From Toxonevra muliebris (Eukaryota; Arthropoda; Insecta; Diptera; Pallopteridae): DNA of 64,000 nt. The translations under genes were made by a program, and so were the position numbers. Numbering within the stretch: position 1 is the first letter of the stretch; each line of letters starts with the position of its first letter. Where the stretch lies: assembly GCA_963691655.1 (NCBI GenBank), contig OY829326.1:101369340-101433339 (forward strand), in the 5' to 3' direction. Positions 1 to 13,540 of this stretch are shown here, one piece after another. The notes beneath the pieces were generated by a model that was not told the DNA's origin, made no database searches, and saw only the letters and a program-made list of their open reading frames with translations.

Positions 1-703
1 ACATGTACATGCTGATTTTTGTATCTTGTACTGATTTTTCAAATTAATGTCTTAAGAATTTTTGCGCTTAACCTAAATGGTCTTAAAATCGTTTTTGCTG
101 GCAGTCTCACCCTGTTTGTTTCTTTTTTCGATTGTTCACAAAATAAAATACATACGCGTTGCTGCTATCGAGAAGAGAAAATCAATATTTGCTTGAAGAA
201 AAGTCGAATAACGTAAGCTTATAAAAGAGTGTTTTAATTGAATTTAATTATTGTCCTCAGCTCTAACTATTCTTTAAATATGGAAACTGATACCGCTCAT
301 TTACTAAAAGACTGTCATAACTCAAAAAACGCGATTTTGCAGAAAACGCATTTAAAGTTTTCAATTGACTCCCACTTTGCAGAAAAAAGAAGAAATCTTA
401 TAATTCTCACGGGCAGAGTATACAAGATATTAATATGAAATTTGTACACAATATGAAGCGTGACATAATGAATAATTCTGCATCATTAACTCAAAAACCG
501 TGTTTTTTGACTTATGACAGTCTTTTAGTAGTAATCAACAATGTCTACTGACGAAGAAAAAAAATGTAAAATGAACACACAAAATCGGAGAAAAGTTTTA
601 TTGAAATTTCTATGCAATAAAAGCATAAAAACTGTACTGATTTTCACTGCTTTCCAAACGTGTAATGTACTGATTTTGCGGTTCAAAAATCTGGCTACTC
701 TAG
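1..703. mobile_element. Right-hand part of a non-autonomous DNA transposon (GTAGCCAGA-end family), cut by the window edge
   Basis: The segment ends at 686-703 in an AAATCTGGCTACTCTAG-type terminus. Its reverse complement (CTAGAGTAGCCAGA) nearly equals the left end of the element at 2371 (CTAGGGTAGCCAGA). The motif GTACTGATTTT recurs near 30, 632 and 667, and GTACTGATTG occurs just inside the 2371 end, which supports one family. The left end would lie outside the window, so length and target duplication cannot be checked. A 248-bp MITE (293-540) is nested inside. No coding capacity is visible. Family placement (hAT-like) is an inference from the 2371 copy. Confidence 0.45.
293..540 (+). mobile_element. 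TA-flanked MITE, copy 1 (about 248 bp)
   Basis: This copy is about 90% identical by eye, in inverse orientation, to the 230-bp element at 20351-20580. The left terminus CGCTCATTTACTAAAAGACT follows a TA at 291-292. The opposite end carries the inverted match (GACAGTCTTTTAGTA at 516-530), but its last dozen bases have diverged. It has a short extra segment near 468-485 relative to copy 2. It has no reading frame of its own, so it must have been moved by a transposase supplied elsewhere. TA flanks suggest Tc1/mariner mobilisation. Confidence 0.7.
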
Positions 704-2370
704 TCTGAGCATTAATTTGTTAATACTCCCAAACTCTAGAATCGAAAGTTTCCTATATCTTTTATTCACTCTTATTGTATTTAGTTTAGGAGCGAGTCAG
801 TAATATTTAAGGTATCGCTCCTCTTATAAAATAATTAGTTCTAAGTGGCGATTTGATAATATGTCCTAACTATAGTTAAGATTGGTACACTATTTGTATC
901 GACTTCTAAAGGCTTAGTCTCTTTGAGATCTCATCGAGTTTATACAGAAACGGTGAGTAAAAACAAAAGCCCTGGATATAAATCCAGAGGCGTACAATTT
1001 CATAGACAGTGAGAGAAAATTTGTTCACTGCAGCTTCAGTAATTTTAATTGTAGAAATACAAAGTCAGGCCGCGTGTACTTCCACCGACTAAAGCCACAT
1101 AAGGACTGTTGTCAGTCGGGAAACATATGATTTACTGTCTTGTTCTAGTAAGGTTATATTTTAGTTCTTTCCTATGGTATAAAAGAGAAGTCTCTACCAT
1201 CTTCGATTTGCCGATTCTACTATAGTAGATCCACCATAATCTTGACGAATGAGAACAAACTTATCCAAAGGTGAACCTTTTAAAGATAAAACTCCTTCTC
1301 CAGCCTTTATAATAATTTGAGTTAATACACTCCTCCCTCCCTCTCCTTCGTATTTTTAGGAAAGTTCATTTAATAATTTTGAAGCAGAATAATTCTCTCA
1401 AAAACTTGATGAAAATCTTTTCTATTTCATCAACCCTATCCCTGGCCAAATGCAATCAGGATTTGAACAGAAATTGTTGCATGATTTTATATTTCGTGTA
1501 ATTAATATTTGGACACTGGAATGTATGACGAAGACCTTTCCTTAATAACTCGGGGCCGCCACTTTAATCCTGGGATAATTTCTTTGCGTCTAGCATTTTG
1601 TATTCCTTGAAACCACTGATTTGTACAATTGCTCAACTGCTTGAAGCAACTTGATGTGAACTTCGCTACCAGTAAAAATACCAATATAGTTTATCAAATA
1701 TGATTCATTTTTAGAGTGAATTGAAGAGAGTGATCTGCGAACTACAGTGAATAACCCACTTTTCCGATTTGTTCCCCCTGTACCTTGCTGATGACCCTGC
1801 AGAAGCTCATTGTGTCTAAAGTGTCTCGTTTTGATACCACAGAACTTATTTTTTCAAACCCGCTTTGTATTATCAAGGAAGAATAGTAGTAATCTACTAG
1901 CTCCTATATTGAATAATGCTGTCAGAACCTCGATGAAAGCCTTCGACTCTGACTAGATGAGATTAAATTTAAAATAGTAAGTTCTCTGTGGTTTCTATCT
2001 ATCTTACTTTGTTAAAACCACGCACTGGAAGTTATAGAGAATTCTTGTTCATCAGTAATTGGTATGACCATGAACCTGGGAATACTTACACGAGTTTATG
2101 CAGGAGGTATACCTTGAGATCACAGATTTGTTTTAATTGTTTGAAAAACTTCACTCGGATCTGTCGAAAGCTGAAATCGAATAACGATTTCGTTCTACAT
2201 ATGTTTTGCATATTGTCTTTTCTGCATATCCTTTTCCAACTATTAGCAAGACCTCTTTTCCGCCGGCTACCGTATAAGTTCCAAACGGCTCGCATGACTC
2301 GCACGTGTGACCTTCGGAGAACTTAGCCTCAGTTTCATTTCATTTCCCGATTTTCTAATTAGACTGAGAA
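704..2370. other. A+T-rich noncoding stretch, nothing assigned
   Basis: No protein-coding signature, repeat copy or RNA gene was recognised here. The open frames are short and have no family resemblance. Confidence 0.5.
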
Positions 2371-2652
2371 CTAGGGTAGCCAGACGTACTGATTGTAAAT
2401 TTATTTTTAAAAATACAGATTTTCCAAAATCCAGATATCAGTACTCAAATGTAGTGGTTTGTGAGTCATAAGAATTTTGGAAACTGAGCTAACAATTTTA
2501 ATATTGAATATAAAAAAATAATAATTTAAACACTAAATGGCGATTTATCTATTTTGTAAATAAAAGCATAAAATACTGAAAAAGAACTGAAAATAAATAT
2601 GCAAAATCCTGTGATAATCCTGTTTTTTCCAGTTAAAAAATCTGGCTACATT
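2371..2652. mobile_element. Short hAT-like non-autonomous element (GTAGCCAGA ends)
   Basis: The left end CTAGGGTAGCCAGACG and the right end ATCTGGCTACATT form imperfect terminal inverted repeats sharing GTAGCCAGA. The flanks are ACTGAGAA (2363-2370) and ATTGAGAA (2653-2660), a 7/8 match that fits an 8-bp target duplication as made by hAT transposases. The 282-bp interior is A+T rich and noncoding. The same terminus is at 686-703, and a related TAGGGTTGCCA terminus is at 39826 and 40579. Confidence 0.55.
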
Positions 2653-5600
2653 ATTGAGAAGTTAATGCGTCTTCTCTCACAAGGTTGTGGGATGATAATA
2701 ACTGGTCAGAATCAGTAGCGGGCTCAAAGAGGAGGTTTCAGGGTTAAAGCCACTCCCCTTAGCGATGACAATCTCGCGGGTTTTCTTCACTGGACATGAA
2801 TAAAAAAAAAATGTAAAGGGACAAAAAATGAAGCTCACCATTAGGCCATCTCTGGATCCGTTAGTGGCCGGAATATTGGAAATATTTTTCGGATATAGAG
2901 TTGATATGCTTCCTCGAATCGGAATCAACGTTAAACTGTAGGTCCAACTATGTGGTATCACAATGGGCCGTTAAGGCCTAACCTATATCGATAGGTCCTC
3001 CGTTTTGGTTCTACCAAATTTTTGCTTAAAAAATGTAAATGTGTCCAACAGTACGAGGGATTGTAATACTACAGTTGTACTACTAAGTTTCCCGAAATAC
3101 TTAGTAATCCACACCCACTAAAGTAAACAATTTAAAAAATAGTCTCAAATATTCTCTATAAATACATAAATACTGAAATACTAACCTATAAAAAAATCAC
3201 AAAAAAAACCAACAGCCATCAACAGAAAACAATAGAAAAACAAATGAGGTTATGGTCAACATTATGCATGCGTGCGGTCAATTATTTTCAGCTAATGCTG
3301 CTGCTGTTAGTTCAGTCAGTCCAGTCATTCATTCATTCAGTTGAATAACCGCTGCGGTAAATATACAAATAAACAAATGAGTATCCGCTCGAAAAGTACC
3401 AACAGCTAGCAGCAGCAGTAACGAGCGGCAAAGCATTGTAGGATGTCAAAAAAATAAGGTTAAATATACACTATGTGTACCTAATACTTACATTTAAAAT
3501 TTGCTTCAACAGCGAGCGTTTTAATAATATTTATTTGAATTTTTACTGGCGACTATTTGCCACATAGTGAGAGCGCCACATACACGCACGCAATTCTATT
3601 TTATTTTAATTTAGTTTTTTTTTTCTTTCTAACCACAATTAAAATGCGTTTACATATAATTTTATATGAAAAACAATGAATGGAGCGTTGCACATTGAAA
3701 AAAAAATCTTAACGAAAATTTAATCGTGCAACAAACGCGTGCGGTTTTTAATTTTGGAATTTGATCGTTGTGTGTGCACGGGAATACATTGAGTATTTCT
3801 GAGTGGTGGCAACAGCAGCAGTAAATTGTTTGTGCTTCTAGCAATCAAAATATTTTGATCATGATAGACAGTATAATAGTGTTAGTGAAAGCAAACGTTT
3901 TGTTCTAGGCTTTTTTTAGTTCTTTTCGGTTTTATTTTTGTATTTGTTATTGGTGAAAGTTTTTCTTGTTGATTTTTCTTCGATTTTCTTTATTTTCTTT
4001 ACAATTTAAATGTGAAATAACAATGATGTTTGAAGAAAGTGAGCTTCAAGATTTTTATGCTGCATTTCGTTAGAATGTGTGGTGTGTGGTTGGATAAAAA
4101 AATATTTAATCAAGATGCTGAATTCGTGATTTAAACTTTGGTATTTAGTAATTCAACGTAGTCTAGACTCAGTAGATGCATAGATTTTTCAGCTTGAGTT
4201 AGAATTTATGAGACTATTAAATTCAAGCTTAAATTACTTGCTGGTTTCTGTACTTTCAATTCAAGACTGAGTTGATGAAGCCATATATATTTTTCTACTG
4301 GGACATTAAAGTAATAAATTTCAAAATGTTATGTTTAATTCAAAAAAAAAAAAAATTTTATCTTCAATAATCTTCACATTTGTGAATCATGACAACCGCG
4401 TGTCAATTTTTAGGACTAAATCTTTATCGGGATTTTATATCAAATTCTCACCACTTTTAACCCTCACTTTCCACAATGACGGTGGCCTTCAAAACTCATT
4501 CCCAGATAGCACTTAAGCATTTTAATATAAAATATATTGAATAAATGAATGCGTTGCTTGATTAAACATTCAATAAACACATTTCATCCTACACTCACCG
4601 CTCGCTTAGCCCAAGTGTCCGTCTATCCATCTTTCTATACGTCCGCCTGACTGACTGCCTGCCTGCTTCCCTGCCTGCCTGACTATCATGACAATGTACC
4701 GCAGACTGTCAATGTTGTCGTCATCTACTCTTTCTTTTTATTGTTGTAAATTTTTCTATATGGGTGTCAATTTTCAATCGAAGCTGTCAATCACTCAATA
4801 CTTCCCCATTTTGTGTCAAAATTTACATACTTATGCTCAGCAACAAGCAGCAGCAAATCACAGCAAAGTGAATATTACACCTATGAGAGTGCATAGATAC
4901 TTATGCCCCAAATGAAACCTTGACCCCATCATCAATGCATAATGATAATCATCAGCCATCAACAGCAGCAGCAACAGCAACAACTGCAATGGCAAAGGCA
5001 AAAACAACAACGAACTTCAACTTCAACACTTGAATTGAGTTTTTTTCTTTTTTTTTTTGTTAGGTTGACCGGTTGGTCGGTCGGGCAAATGCTTGGTTGG
5101 CGTGTCCATTTGACATCCATACACTCACTCACTCATTTACAGATTTTACCTATTCAGCTCCAGTCGTCGTTCCTCATTCAAAGTCAAGCGCATCGCAATC
5201 AATAGCGCATACTCTACGCCAGCGAGCAGTAACGGGCATCATTTTATTCGTGTATGTGCAGCTGTTGTTGTTGTTGTTATTGTTGTTGCTACTTCAAAAT
5301 GCAATTTGATGCATTTTGATGATGATGATTATAATTGTTTTTTTTCTTTTCTGTTGTGTTTTTGTTGAGAAAAACTAAAATTTAAATATGAATGGCATGT
5401 GTTGTTGTTGCCTGTTGTCGTCACTGTCGCCAATGTGGTGTTGCTGGTGTCGTCATATTGAATTTTTTTTTATTATTATTTTTTATTTTTATATTGCAAC
5501 CTTTAATATTTTTTAAAAATTTTTCAAGGTGTTTATTTATTTTTTTTTATATAGTTTTTGTTTATTTATAATTTTATGTGTTTTTTACCTCATAATTTTG

Positions 5601-8600
5601 TTGCATTTAAATGCTTTATATGCGGCTTCTGAGATGATACCAAATATCCCTCAAATGCACACACCCACAAAAAATGATTGACAGAATTGGGGCACATGTG
5701 TTTGTTTGCATTTCTAGGTACTTGTGTATACAAATAGCTATCTATCTATATATATATATGAATATATACTCAACTCTGCATACATTAGGCTCAACGAAGC
5801 GTTAAAGATCACACAAAGTTTAAAAGTAAAAAGGTATATGCCTCTGCCTTCCCCCCTCTACTCCGGTGTGTTTTTGCTTTTGAAGGATTAAGTTACTATT
5901 TTGGTTTTTGTGTTTTGTAAATGTATTTAGGTTTTTGCCTTTTGTACACTTTTTCAATTATGGCTAATGTTTTTTTTTTTTTTAGCTTATGCAATATTTG
6001 ACTTTGAATTCGAAAATATTTCGAAAGAATGTGGAAGCAAATTGAAATAGAAATTAGGTTAATATAAATCATGGAATCTTCTGCTATCAGAAATTTTCTA
6101 AAATAAAAAAACCTATACAAGTCTTCGTAAATTGATTTTCTTGATTCGACATAAGCGAGCCACCTGCTGATCTAGGTCCGTTCTTCCCAGACCTTTCTTC
6201 TATGATAGCGTGGCGGTAGTGAGGGAAGTTCCTTTTCATAGAATGTTCACCAACGAACCAGTGTCTAGTATATATACTAAACATGTTTGAGACAAAGTTA
6301 TTTTTTATGAAATTTTAAACATTTGTTTTTACTATATAGACAACCCCTCCCCCCCCTCCCCCTCCCGTAGCATATGGAAACAAAAAAAAACTAGACCACA
6401 GATTCAATCTCAGCGATTCAAAATTAATCTGAAACACTTGTCAAGTTCCCATCTGATTTTTATCGGTTCCACAGTAGAATTATACATCCGCCTTGTTAGT
6501 TCTATCACCTTTTCATTATCCACAATGTTTCCTTGTTTTGGAACGCAAATATTGTTGATGAGTCGTTTTTTTCCACACTGTTTCACCAGCTTCAAGGTTA
6601 CTCTAAAGGTTTCAAGTGCTTTAATAACTCTTTGGAAGATGGTTGTTTCATATATCTCTGCTAGGCTGAAAGATCATAAAAATTTTCATATAAATATACT
6701 AAATCTATCGGTGAGAGATATAAAATAAAACTTAAGGGAATTGGTGAGTTATAATCAGTGAACTAAAAATTTAATAAAAATACAAATTTATTGAAAATTC
6801 AAGACAAAAAAAGTCTAACCAATAATAGGGGAAGAAAATGAAGAATCTTGTTCTCCCTTCTTAAAAGCTATAAAGTTTGCTTCCTTATTCGTGAAATATT
6901 AGTTCAAAACTTACACTCCAAATTTTTGAGAAATTCTGCTCTAAACTCAATTCACTTATAGAATTAGAAATAACCTTAGTTTAAAGATTTTTTTGAAATA
7001 ATAAATAATTGCAAACTCTAAAAGGGACTTAAACCAAAGATACTTTTGTCAAATTAAGTCCTCAGTTAATAATAAAAAGCAACCATTTCAACCTAACCTA
7101 ACATTTTCACATTGCCAAAACTCAGAGAACATACAAAAGAGTTTAAGAGATCGAAGAGAGTTACGTAAAAGAGAGAAGAGAAATGAGGAATTATTTTGTT
7201 ATATAGAAATCATGTCTGTGGTGCATTTAGTTGAGAGTAAAAAAGAGTAACTTTCTTAACAAAACTCATAAACAATAAAAAAAAAAACTTTTAACGAATA
7301 ACTGTATAAATTTTCAAGAATCTATGCGGGCAAATAATTAGTAGAATACATTAATACAATAAGTTCTCTAATTATGCATTAGAGAGAGAGAGAGAGTAAT
7401 CCTATTTTCTTTGACATTTCAACCTTATCACACTTCACTACGTATAAAGTATTCACAATGCAACAACAAAATCATCGACAATTCAGAGCAGCAAAAATTC
7501 CACAATAATCAAATGAACACACACAAACATGAAAACGTATGTGTATTAAAATAATTTCTGAGCGATTACTCATCGACGGTTGCTTGCTCTTACGTACAAT
7601 AAATGTGAAAAGAAATGAAGTAGAAATAACAACAACAAAATGAATGATCATGAACAGAACAAACCCAGCAACAACAACATTACCACAGTATCTCATGAGA
7701 GAGAAAAGATAAAAAACTTTGAGGAAGTTTATTTGCTCAAGGCATAGGGCAAAAGAGAAGGTAAGGGATGCGAAGAAGCAATGACGAAGAAGAAGTTGTT
7801 TATTTATGCATAGATATATATAAAGAAAAGTTTAGTTTGAATAACAGCAACAACACCAACTACAAAAATATTAGCGAGTGAACGACAACAACCACAACAA
7901 CAAGAATATATAGCGGCAACATGTCAAAAGATAAAATGTTGTTACGCTGCATTATTTGTGCATGAAATGGTAAAAATCAACAACAATCCCAGCACAGACA
8001 ACAACGCAACAGAAGAAAAAGAAGAAGCAATAGCAAGAATAAAAATTAATAATAACACACACAAGTTATTGCAGGCGCAGTACCAGCAGCAACAACAAAA
8101 ACCAAAAAGAAAGAAGTCAAGTTGATGGTGCCAGTGGTGAGTCACATGCAACTGTTGCAGTTGTAGGCAACGTATACGAGTATATATATATATGGCTGCT
8201 GTTGGCCACTGCTTGTGTCATCTTTACATAGCGATAAAAATATTTAAAAATAAAGGTAAATATTTAAAAAACATAATTCAAAGGCGCTCAGAGCACAAAA
8301 AAAAAATAGAACTTCAGTAATAAAGTTAAACTGTTGCTGGATTTCTAACTGTGCAACTGCGTCTGACCTGAGCTGCCGCAGGCCCCCAGCTTGACTTTTA
8401 AGAGGCAACTTTATCACCTTTAAGGCATAAAAATTAAATTGCGGGCGTACTCTTATGAATATTTAAGGATTCCATAATTCACTGCTCGGTCGTTGCATGT
8501 TGCTGCTTTTTTCTCAGAATTATTTATAAGATATTTATGTTTATTGAATTTATAATCTTGCTGTGATATTCTTATGATGTAATCATTATTATGTTTTGCT

Positions 8601-8939
8601 TTTAAATCAAAGACAAACAACCACAATAACAACTATATATCTATAAGGTATTTTTATATGAATCATCGACATCTCGAAAAAGACGAAGAAGTCGATATCT
8701 GTATATAAATATAGAGAATGTTGATGTTGTTGAATAAAAAAAAGGGAGGCGTTGCTATTAACCTTGGAAGTTTAGGTTATACAATATATTCCATGGAGGG
8801 AACAACCGAAATGGGTGTTAATGGATTTTATCAAATTTTTGTTGTATAAGTTATGTTGAATGATTTGTTAGTAAATAATTATTATGAGTATAATTTTGTT
8901 TTTCGAGCATTCTTTCTATCAATTCTGTAGCTACAACAT
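2653..8939. other. Long A+T-rich noncoding stretch with simple repeats
   Basis: No coding exon was recognised. Visible content is low complexity: CAGCAG/CAACAG runs near 4964-4984, TTGTTG runs near 5260-5290, (TA)n near 5750, (GA)n at 7381-7396, C-rich tract near 6345-6366, and many CAA repeats from 7620 to 8100. Apparent frames in these runs are poly-Gln or poly-Leu translations of the repeats and were not called genes. It may be intron or 5' flank of the kinase gene downstream. Confidence 0.5.
3294..3470 (+). promoter_or_regulatory. Possible fly promoter / 5' untranslated exon
   Basis: Overlapping TCAGTC initiator-like hexamers at 3312-3321 are followed by a less A+T-rich stretch with AGCAGCAGCAGT and ACGAGCGGC, the kind of composition often seen in fly 5' untranslated exons. 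No well-placed TATA box or correctly spaced downstream promoter element was found, and no transcript evidence is available. Treat as a weak candidate only. Confidence 0.15.
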
Positions 8940-10330
8940 GTAATAATTTCATTTTCTTGTATTATAAACTGAAATATTCTTGACTTCAAATATTGAAAAT
9001 TTAATTTAATTTTTCCACCTGATTAAAGAATGCATTCCATCAATTCAGAGAGTATGCAAATTAAAAGCATTTATTTCCTTTCATAAAAAACTATAGAATT
9101 CCTTAAATCGGCTACTAAAGAAATATAAAATTGTTGTTGCTATAATTTTATTGTAACAAAGAGAACATAGTCATTAAATCAAATCTCAAGAAGATTGTAG
9201 CTTGAAAAAAGCTTGAAAAGAAAGGAATTCATTCTTTATATTTAATGTCGAAGAATGGAAATTTAATGAATGTCTTTGTCAAGTATAGTATACACACCGA
9301 AGGAATTCAAATAAAAAATAATGATCTACGAAAGTAGGAAGTCTCAAGAAATGGGAATTCAAAACGAACCATTCTTAAAAAAAAAAATTAAATGCATATA
9401 AAATTTTAAAAAATTTTAAGAAACTGCACTTGTCTTCAAATAAAATAAGATATTCTTCATAATAAATACAAAAAAAAAAAAATTGATTGGAAATATTTCA
9501 TTCTCAATATGAATATGTAACTTACAATCAGGTTCTCAAGCATTAGAAAAAGTATGCACTCATTAAATCAAATCTCTGGGGCTTGAAAAAAAATGATCTT
9601 CCAATAAAGAAAGGAATGCATTCTTTATATTTATCGCCGATGAATGGTAATTTAATGAATTTCTTTCAATCATTAGAAAAAGAATGCATTCATTACATCA
9701 AACCTTAGAAAACGAATCAAAATCAGAGAATGTAGAGTTTGTTGATGAGAGAAAGAATGGGAATGAAATAATTGCTTCATCTTTAAAAAATCGCATTCTT
9801 TAAGTTAATTTTCAAAGAATGAGTTTTGAAAAAATTCTTAATATTATTCTTAATAATAATAACAAATTTTCTCGTGAAATTTTATTCACGATAGACCTGA
9901 GAAAATTTCACAGAATAAAAAGTAAAAAAAAAATACATTTTCAAGAAAAATTAAATGCGAACAGGTTTTCAATCATTGCAAAAATAATTCATTCTTAAAT
10001 AAGATTTCAAATGAAATCGAAGGGAAATTCTCCTGGCTATTAAACAAAAGAATGCATTCTTCATAGTGAATACCAAAAAATGAGGATTGGAAAAATTGCA
10101 TTCTCTACAGGAATGAAATACAAAAAGAATTCATTTATTTAATTAAATTAAAAAAAAATGCAAGGAAACGACACTTTCAATCAAAAGAATGGGAATACAT
10201 AAGAATTCTCAACCACAAAACAAATGTCAAAGAATGGGATTTGAAACTCATATTCTTTCTATAATAAAAGAAAAATGGGAATCGAAAGAATTCCATTCTT
10301 AAATCAAATGGAATAGAAGTGAATACTGTC
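8940..10330. repeat. Diverged repeat field rich in AAGAATG / CATTCTT motifs
   Basis: The block is crowded with AAAGAATGCATTC-like words and their complements. Two longer segments are clearly homologous. Around 9169-9280 and again around 9558-9665 the same order occurs: CATTAAATCAAATCTC, then GCTTGAAAAAA, then AAAGAAAGGAATKCATTCTTTATATTT, then GAATGGWAATTTAATGAAT. The offset is about 390 bp. Other units are more decayed. No coding potential is seen. It could be an old tandem repeat or the remains of a repeat-rich transposon. Confidence 0.55.
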
Positions 10331-13300
10331 TCAATAAATAAAGGAACTGCGGAGGCATAATCCTGCGGTGTATATTTTTTTTGTTTTTAACGATTTTGAA
10401 TCACTCGTTTAATTAAATAAATCGACTTAATTTGTGAATCGAGTTCTATGTTGCAGCCCAATAGCATTTTACTTACCAATTCTACTCCCTAAGTTAAATT
10501 TCCTCAACGGTTTGTTAACTTTTTAAACCGCATTTTCTATTACAAATCTCTAATTATGTCACAGCTATAACTTCTTTTTGGGAATTTATGAAATTTTCAA
10601 AACATCAATGACCTTCAATTCACTAAAGCTACACCGAAATGATGACCAATAGGTCATGCCTTTATAATTTTATTTTTTAATGACTTCATTACTTCACAGA
10701 GGTAGACACAACGAAGTTCATAATGCGCCACCGCCGCCGCAAAGCACAAAAGCCAATAACTTTTAATCATCTTAAACTGAAAAAATTAAAAATAAAAAAA
10801 CAAAGCTTTTGTTGTCGTCATTCTCAACATCATTATTATTAACAGCTACAGCAGTAGCAATAGTAACAGCAAAAATAATTGTAAGAGTAACACATTGACA
10901 CTACGACCGACGAGTAAGGTGATTATCATCAACATCATTGTCACAAGCACAACACCAAAATCGTCATCATCTCTCATCATAAACATTCATTCGCCCATTA
11001 ACTAGATTTTTTTTTTCTTTTTTTTTTTTGTCTTTTTTGAAACAATACTGCGCATACTCAAACGTCAGCCAAAGCTGACGCCGCCACCATTGCCGCTTTT
11101 GGTCTTATTGGCGTTTGTTGTTTTTGTTAAATTTAGGCCTTGATGCTTATTGCTGATGACATGTTATGAATCAAAAAAAAAAAAAAAAACTAAAAAATAT
11201 TTTGTTTCATTTCACATCATTTCTCCTTGTCTCTCTTTGTACGTTTACGAGTGACAGTACCTAAAAATAGCAAAATAAATGTTGTAAATAATTTAATTAC
11301 GGAATATTATAAACTTTTTTTTATATTCTTTTACCATAAAAAGTTTTTGTAGGATCTAAATAAACTGCGAAGTTTACTTTTTGAATGTTAATTGTTAATT
11401 TTTGCGTTAAAATGTTAATGTTTTTTTTTTTTAAATACTGTTTGTTGTTTTTTTATTTTTATTTATTTTTTATCAAAACAATTTTGTAGTCATTTAAAAT
11501 TATTTTACCATAAATGTATATATAAAAGTATCAACAGCACATATGAATATTTTTATATGATATTTATAAGTCTATGAATTTTGAGCTTAAAAGTTCAAAA
11601 ATCTTTGAAAAATTCTTTTTTAGGTTTTTTGTTTTTTTTTATTATTTTTTTGTTTTTTTATTATTTTTTTGTTTTTTTGGTGTTTTCTTAAATCTTTGTT
11701 TTTTTTTTGGTTTTTAACATTTCAACAAAAACATTTAAGTTTCTTTTAATGGTCTTTTATGTAGCCGTAAATTTCATTTTAATGAATTTATATTGAGTTT
11801 ATATTTTTATTTTATTTTGTTAAATTTTTGCTTTTTTCCTATACTTTTATGGTATTGTGCGTTTTTTTTTTTTTTATCATTTTATTTAAATTTCTATTAA
11901 TGATTCATATAAATAAATAATCAAAATGAGAGAAATATTGAAGAAATTGCCGTTTTTTTTTTTATTTTAAAAGTTTTTATTTTAGCAAGCTCTTCGAATG
12001 GTGTTTAATCTTACTAATATACTAGTTAAAATTTGATACTTCTAGAAATTCGTAAAATTTTTATTAAGATTCAGGTCATCTGACCTAGTTATCAAACTAA
12101 ATGCGAGCAACCTCATATCAAAACAATCAAATTTTTCCATTTCAGTTGGTTTATGCAGGTCACAAATTATTGGCAGTATTAATTTTGAGACTCTTCAACT
12201 CACTTTTGATCAGATTTCTCAACTCGAACTCGAAAGTTTACTAGTTTTACTTAATTTAGCCTGATACTCTTGATAGTGATGTTTCCTAAACCTAAAAAGT
12301 TCTTTCACTATTTCACTACCGTTGGTTAAGACTGACTGAAGCTCACTGTATTATAATTTTTAATTATTCATAAAGCACTGAAAAAAACCAAAAATAAATA
12401 TTTGATGAATAATTTCGGGTCCTCAAGTTCCTCAACAAAAGTAGCATTGGTTCAAGTCTCATTTGGTGAAACTCCCTAGTTCTCACTCTGAAATGCAATT
12501 TCATTGCAATTTAGCTCATCATCACATCAGAGGCACTGATTTTAATCCTATTTCGTAAAACTACCAGGTCCTCAAACACAATTCAATTACAATATTTCCG
12601 CATTCATAACAAAGTTCAACTTGTGTCAGAGCATTAAAATGTTTCATGACTGTAAAAGTTCATGAGAATGTAAAGTATTAGAAAATAAAAATATTGATAT
12701 TTTTCATGAAGATATGGTCTCGCTCAGAAATAATTTTTAAAAATAATTGTTCATAAAGTAAAAAGTTCTTCAAAGTTTGTTTTCCATTTCACTTATTTCT
12801 GTCAAACCATGCGCTGCAAGACAAATTTACTATATGCATATATGCTTTAACCCCGCTAAACTATAGTTTAAGAGATCTGGAGGGGAAGACCGGGTTTTGT
12901 TTATTAGAAACGAACTCGGCCTACCAAGGTTGACAGATCCACGAATCTTAAACTTAATGAAAGCCAGTGCAATTATTTGTGTGCATATTTATTTCTTTTT
13001 TATCAGTGTTTCGAAAATAATTTTCGGTTGACTCTGTTTGGCTGTCAACTCAACACCGCCGTGTTTAGTAGAAGTTTGTGATTGACTGTGTTCATTTAAC
13101 TTTCTAGTTCCCAAGTTTTTGATTGACTAATGTACGACTAGTTAAAGCCGCTGAGCTTGGATACACACCTAACTAGAGGTGATATAAGTTGCCACTTCTT
13201 GTCCGCTTTCAGATATTTTTGAAGTGTCCTTATCTTCATTTGCTTTAAAGGTTCCATTTTAATTTTAATACCCCATGAAATAAAATAAAAAAAATTGTTT

Positions 13301-13540
13301 AGAGGATGAATATGTTTAGGATATATCCCGGAATGTCTCCGAACACCTGTAAATTACAATCTCTGTTAAAACTAAGCTTCCGAATTTTACTCACCAACTA
13401 TACATATTCAACTCAACTCCCTTTCGTCTATGGTTACCTAGATATAGGTTCTTCAAATATCGAATTTTGCATACATTTTTCCACCCCGTTTTACCGATTT
13501 TGATCAAACTGTGTTGAATTGGAAAATATTTGTTCTATTT
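10331..13540. other. A+T-rich noncoding stretch
   Basis: It contains poly(T), TTTTTTTATT runs (11630-11710) and CAT/CAA simple repeats (10810-10990). Near 13096-13112 a TTAAC...CTAGTTCCCAA segment resembles the left end of the nested TTAA element at 28379, suggesting a decayed relative. No gene was recognised. Confidence 0.45.

Noticed and set aside
2677..2961. 94-codon minus-strand frame
   Set aside because: No family resemblance; the TATCACAATGGGCC end nearby hints at a retrotransposon 3' end, but the evidence was too thin to call.
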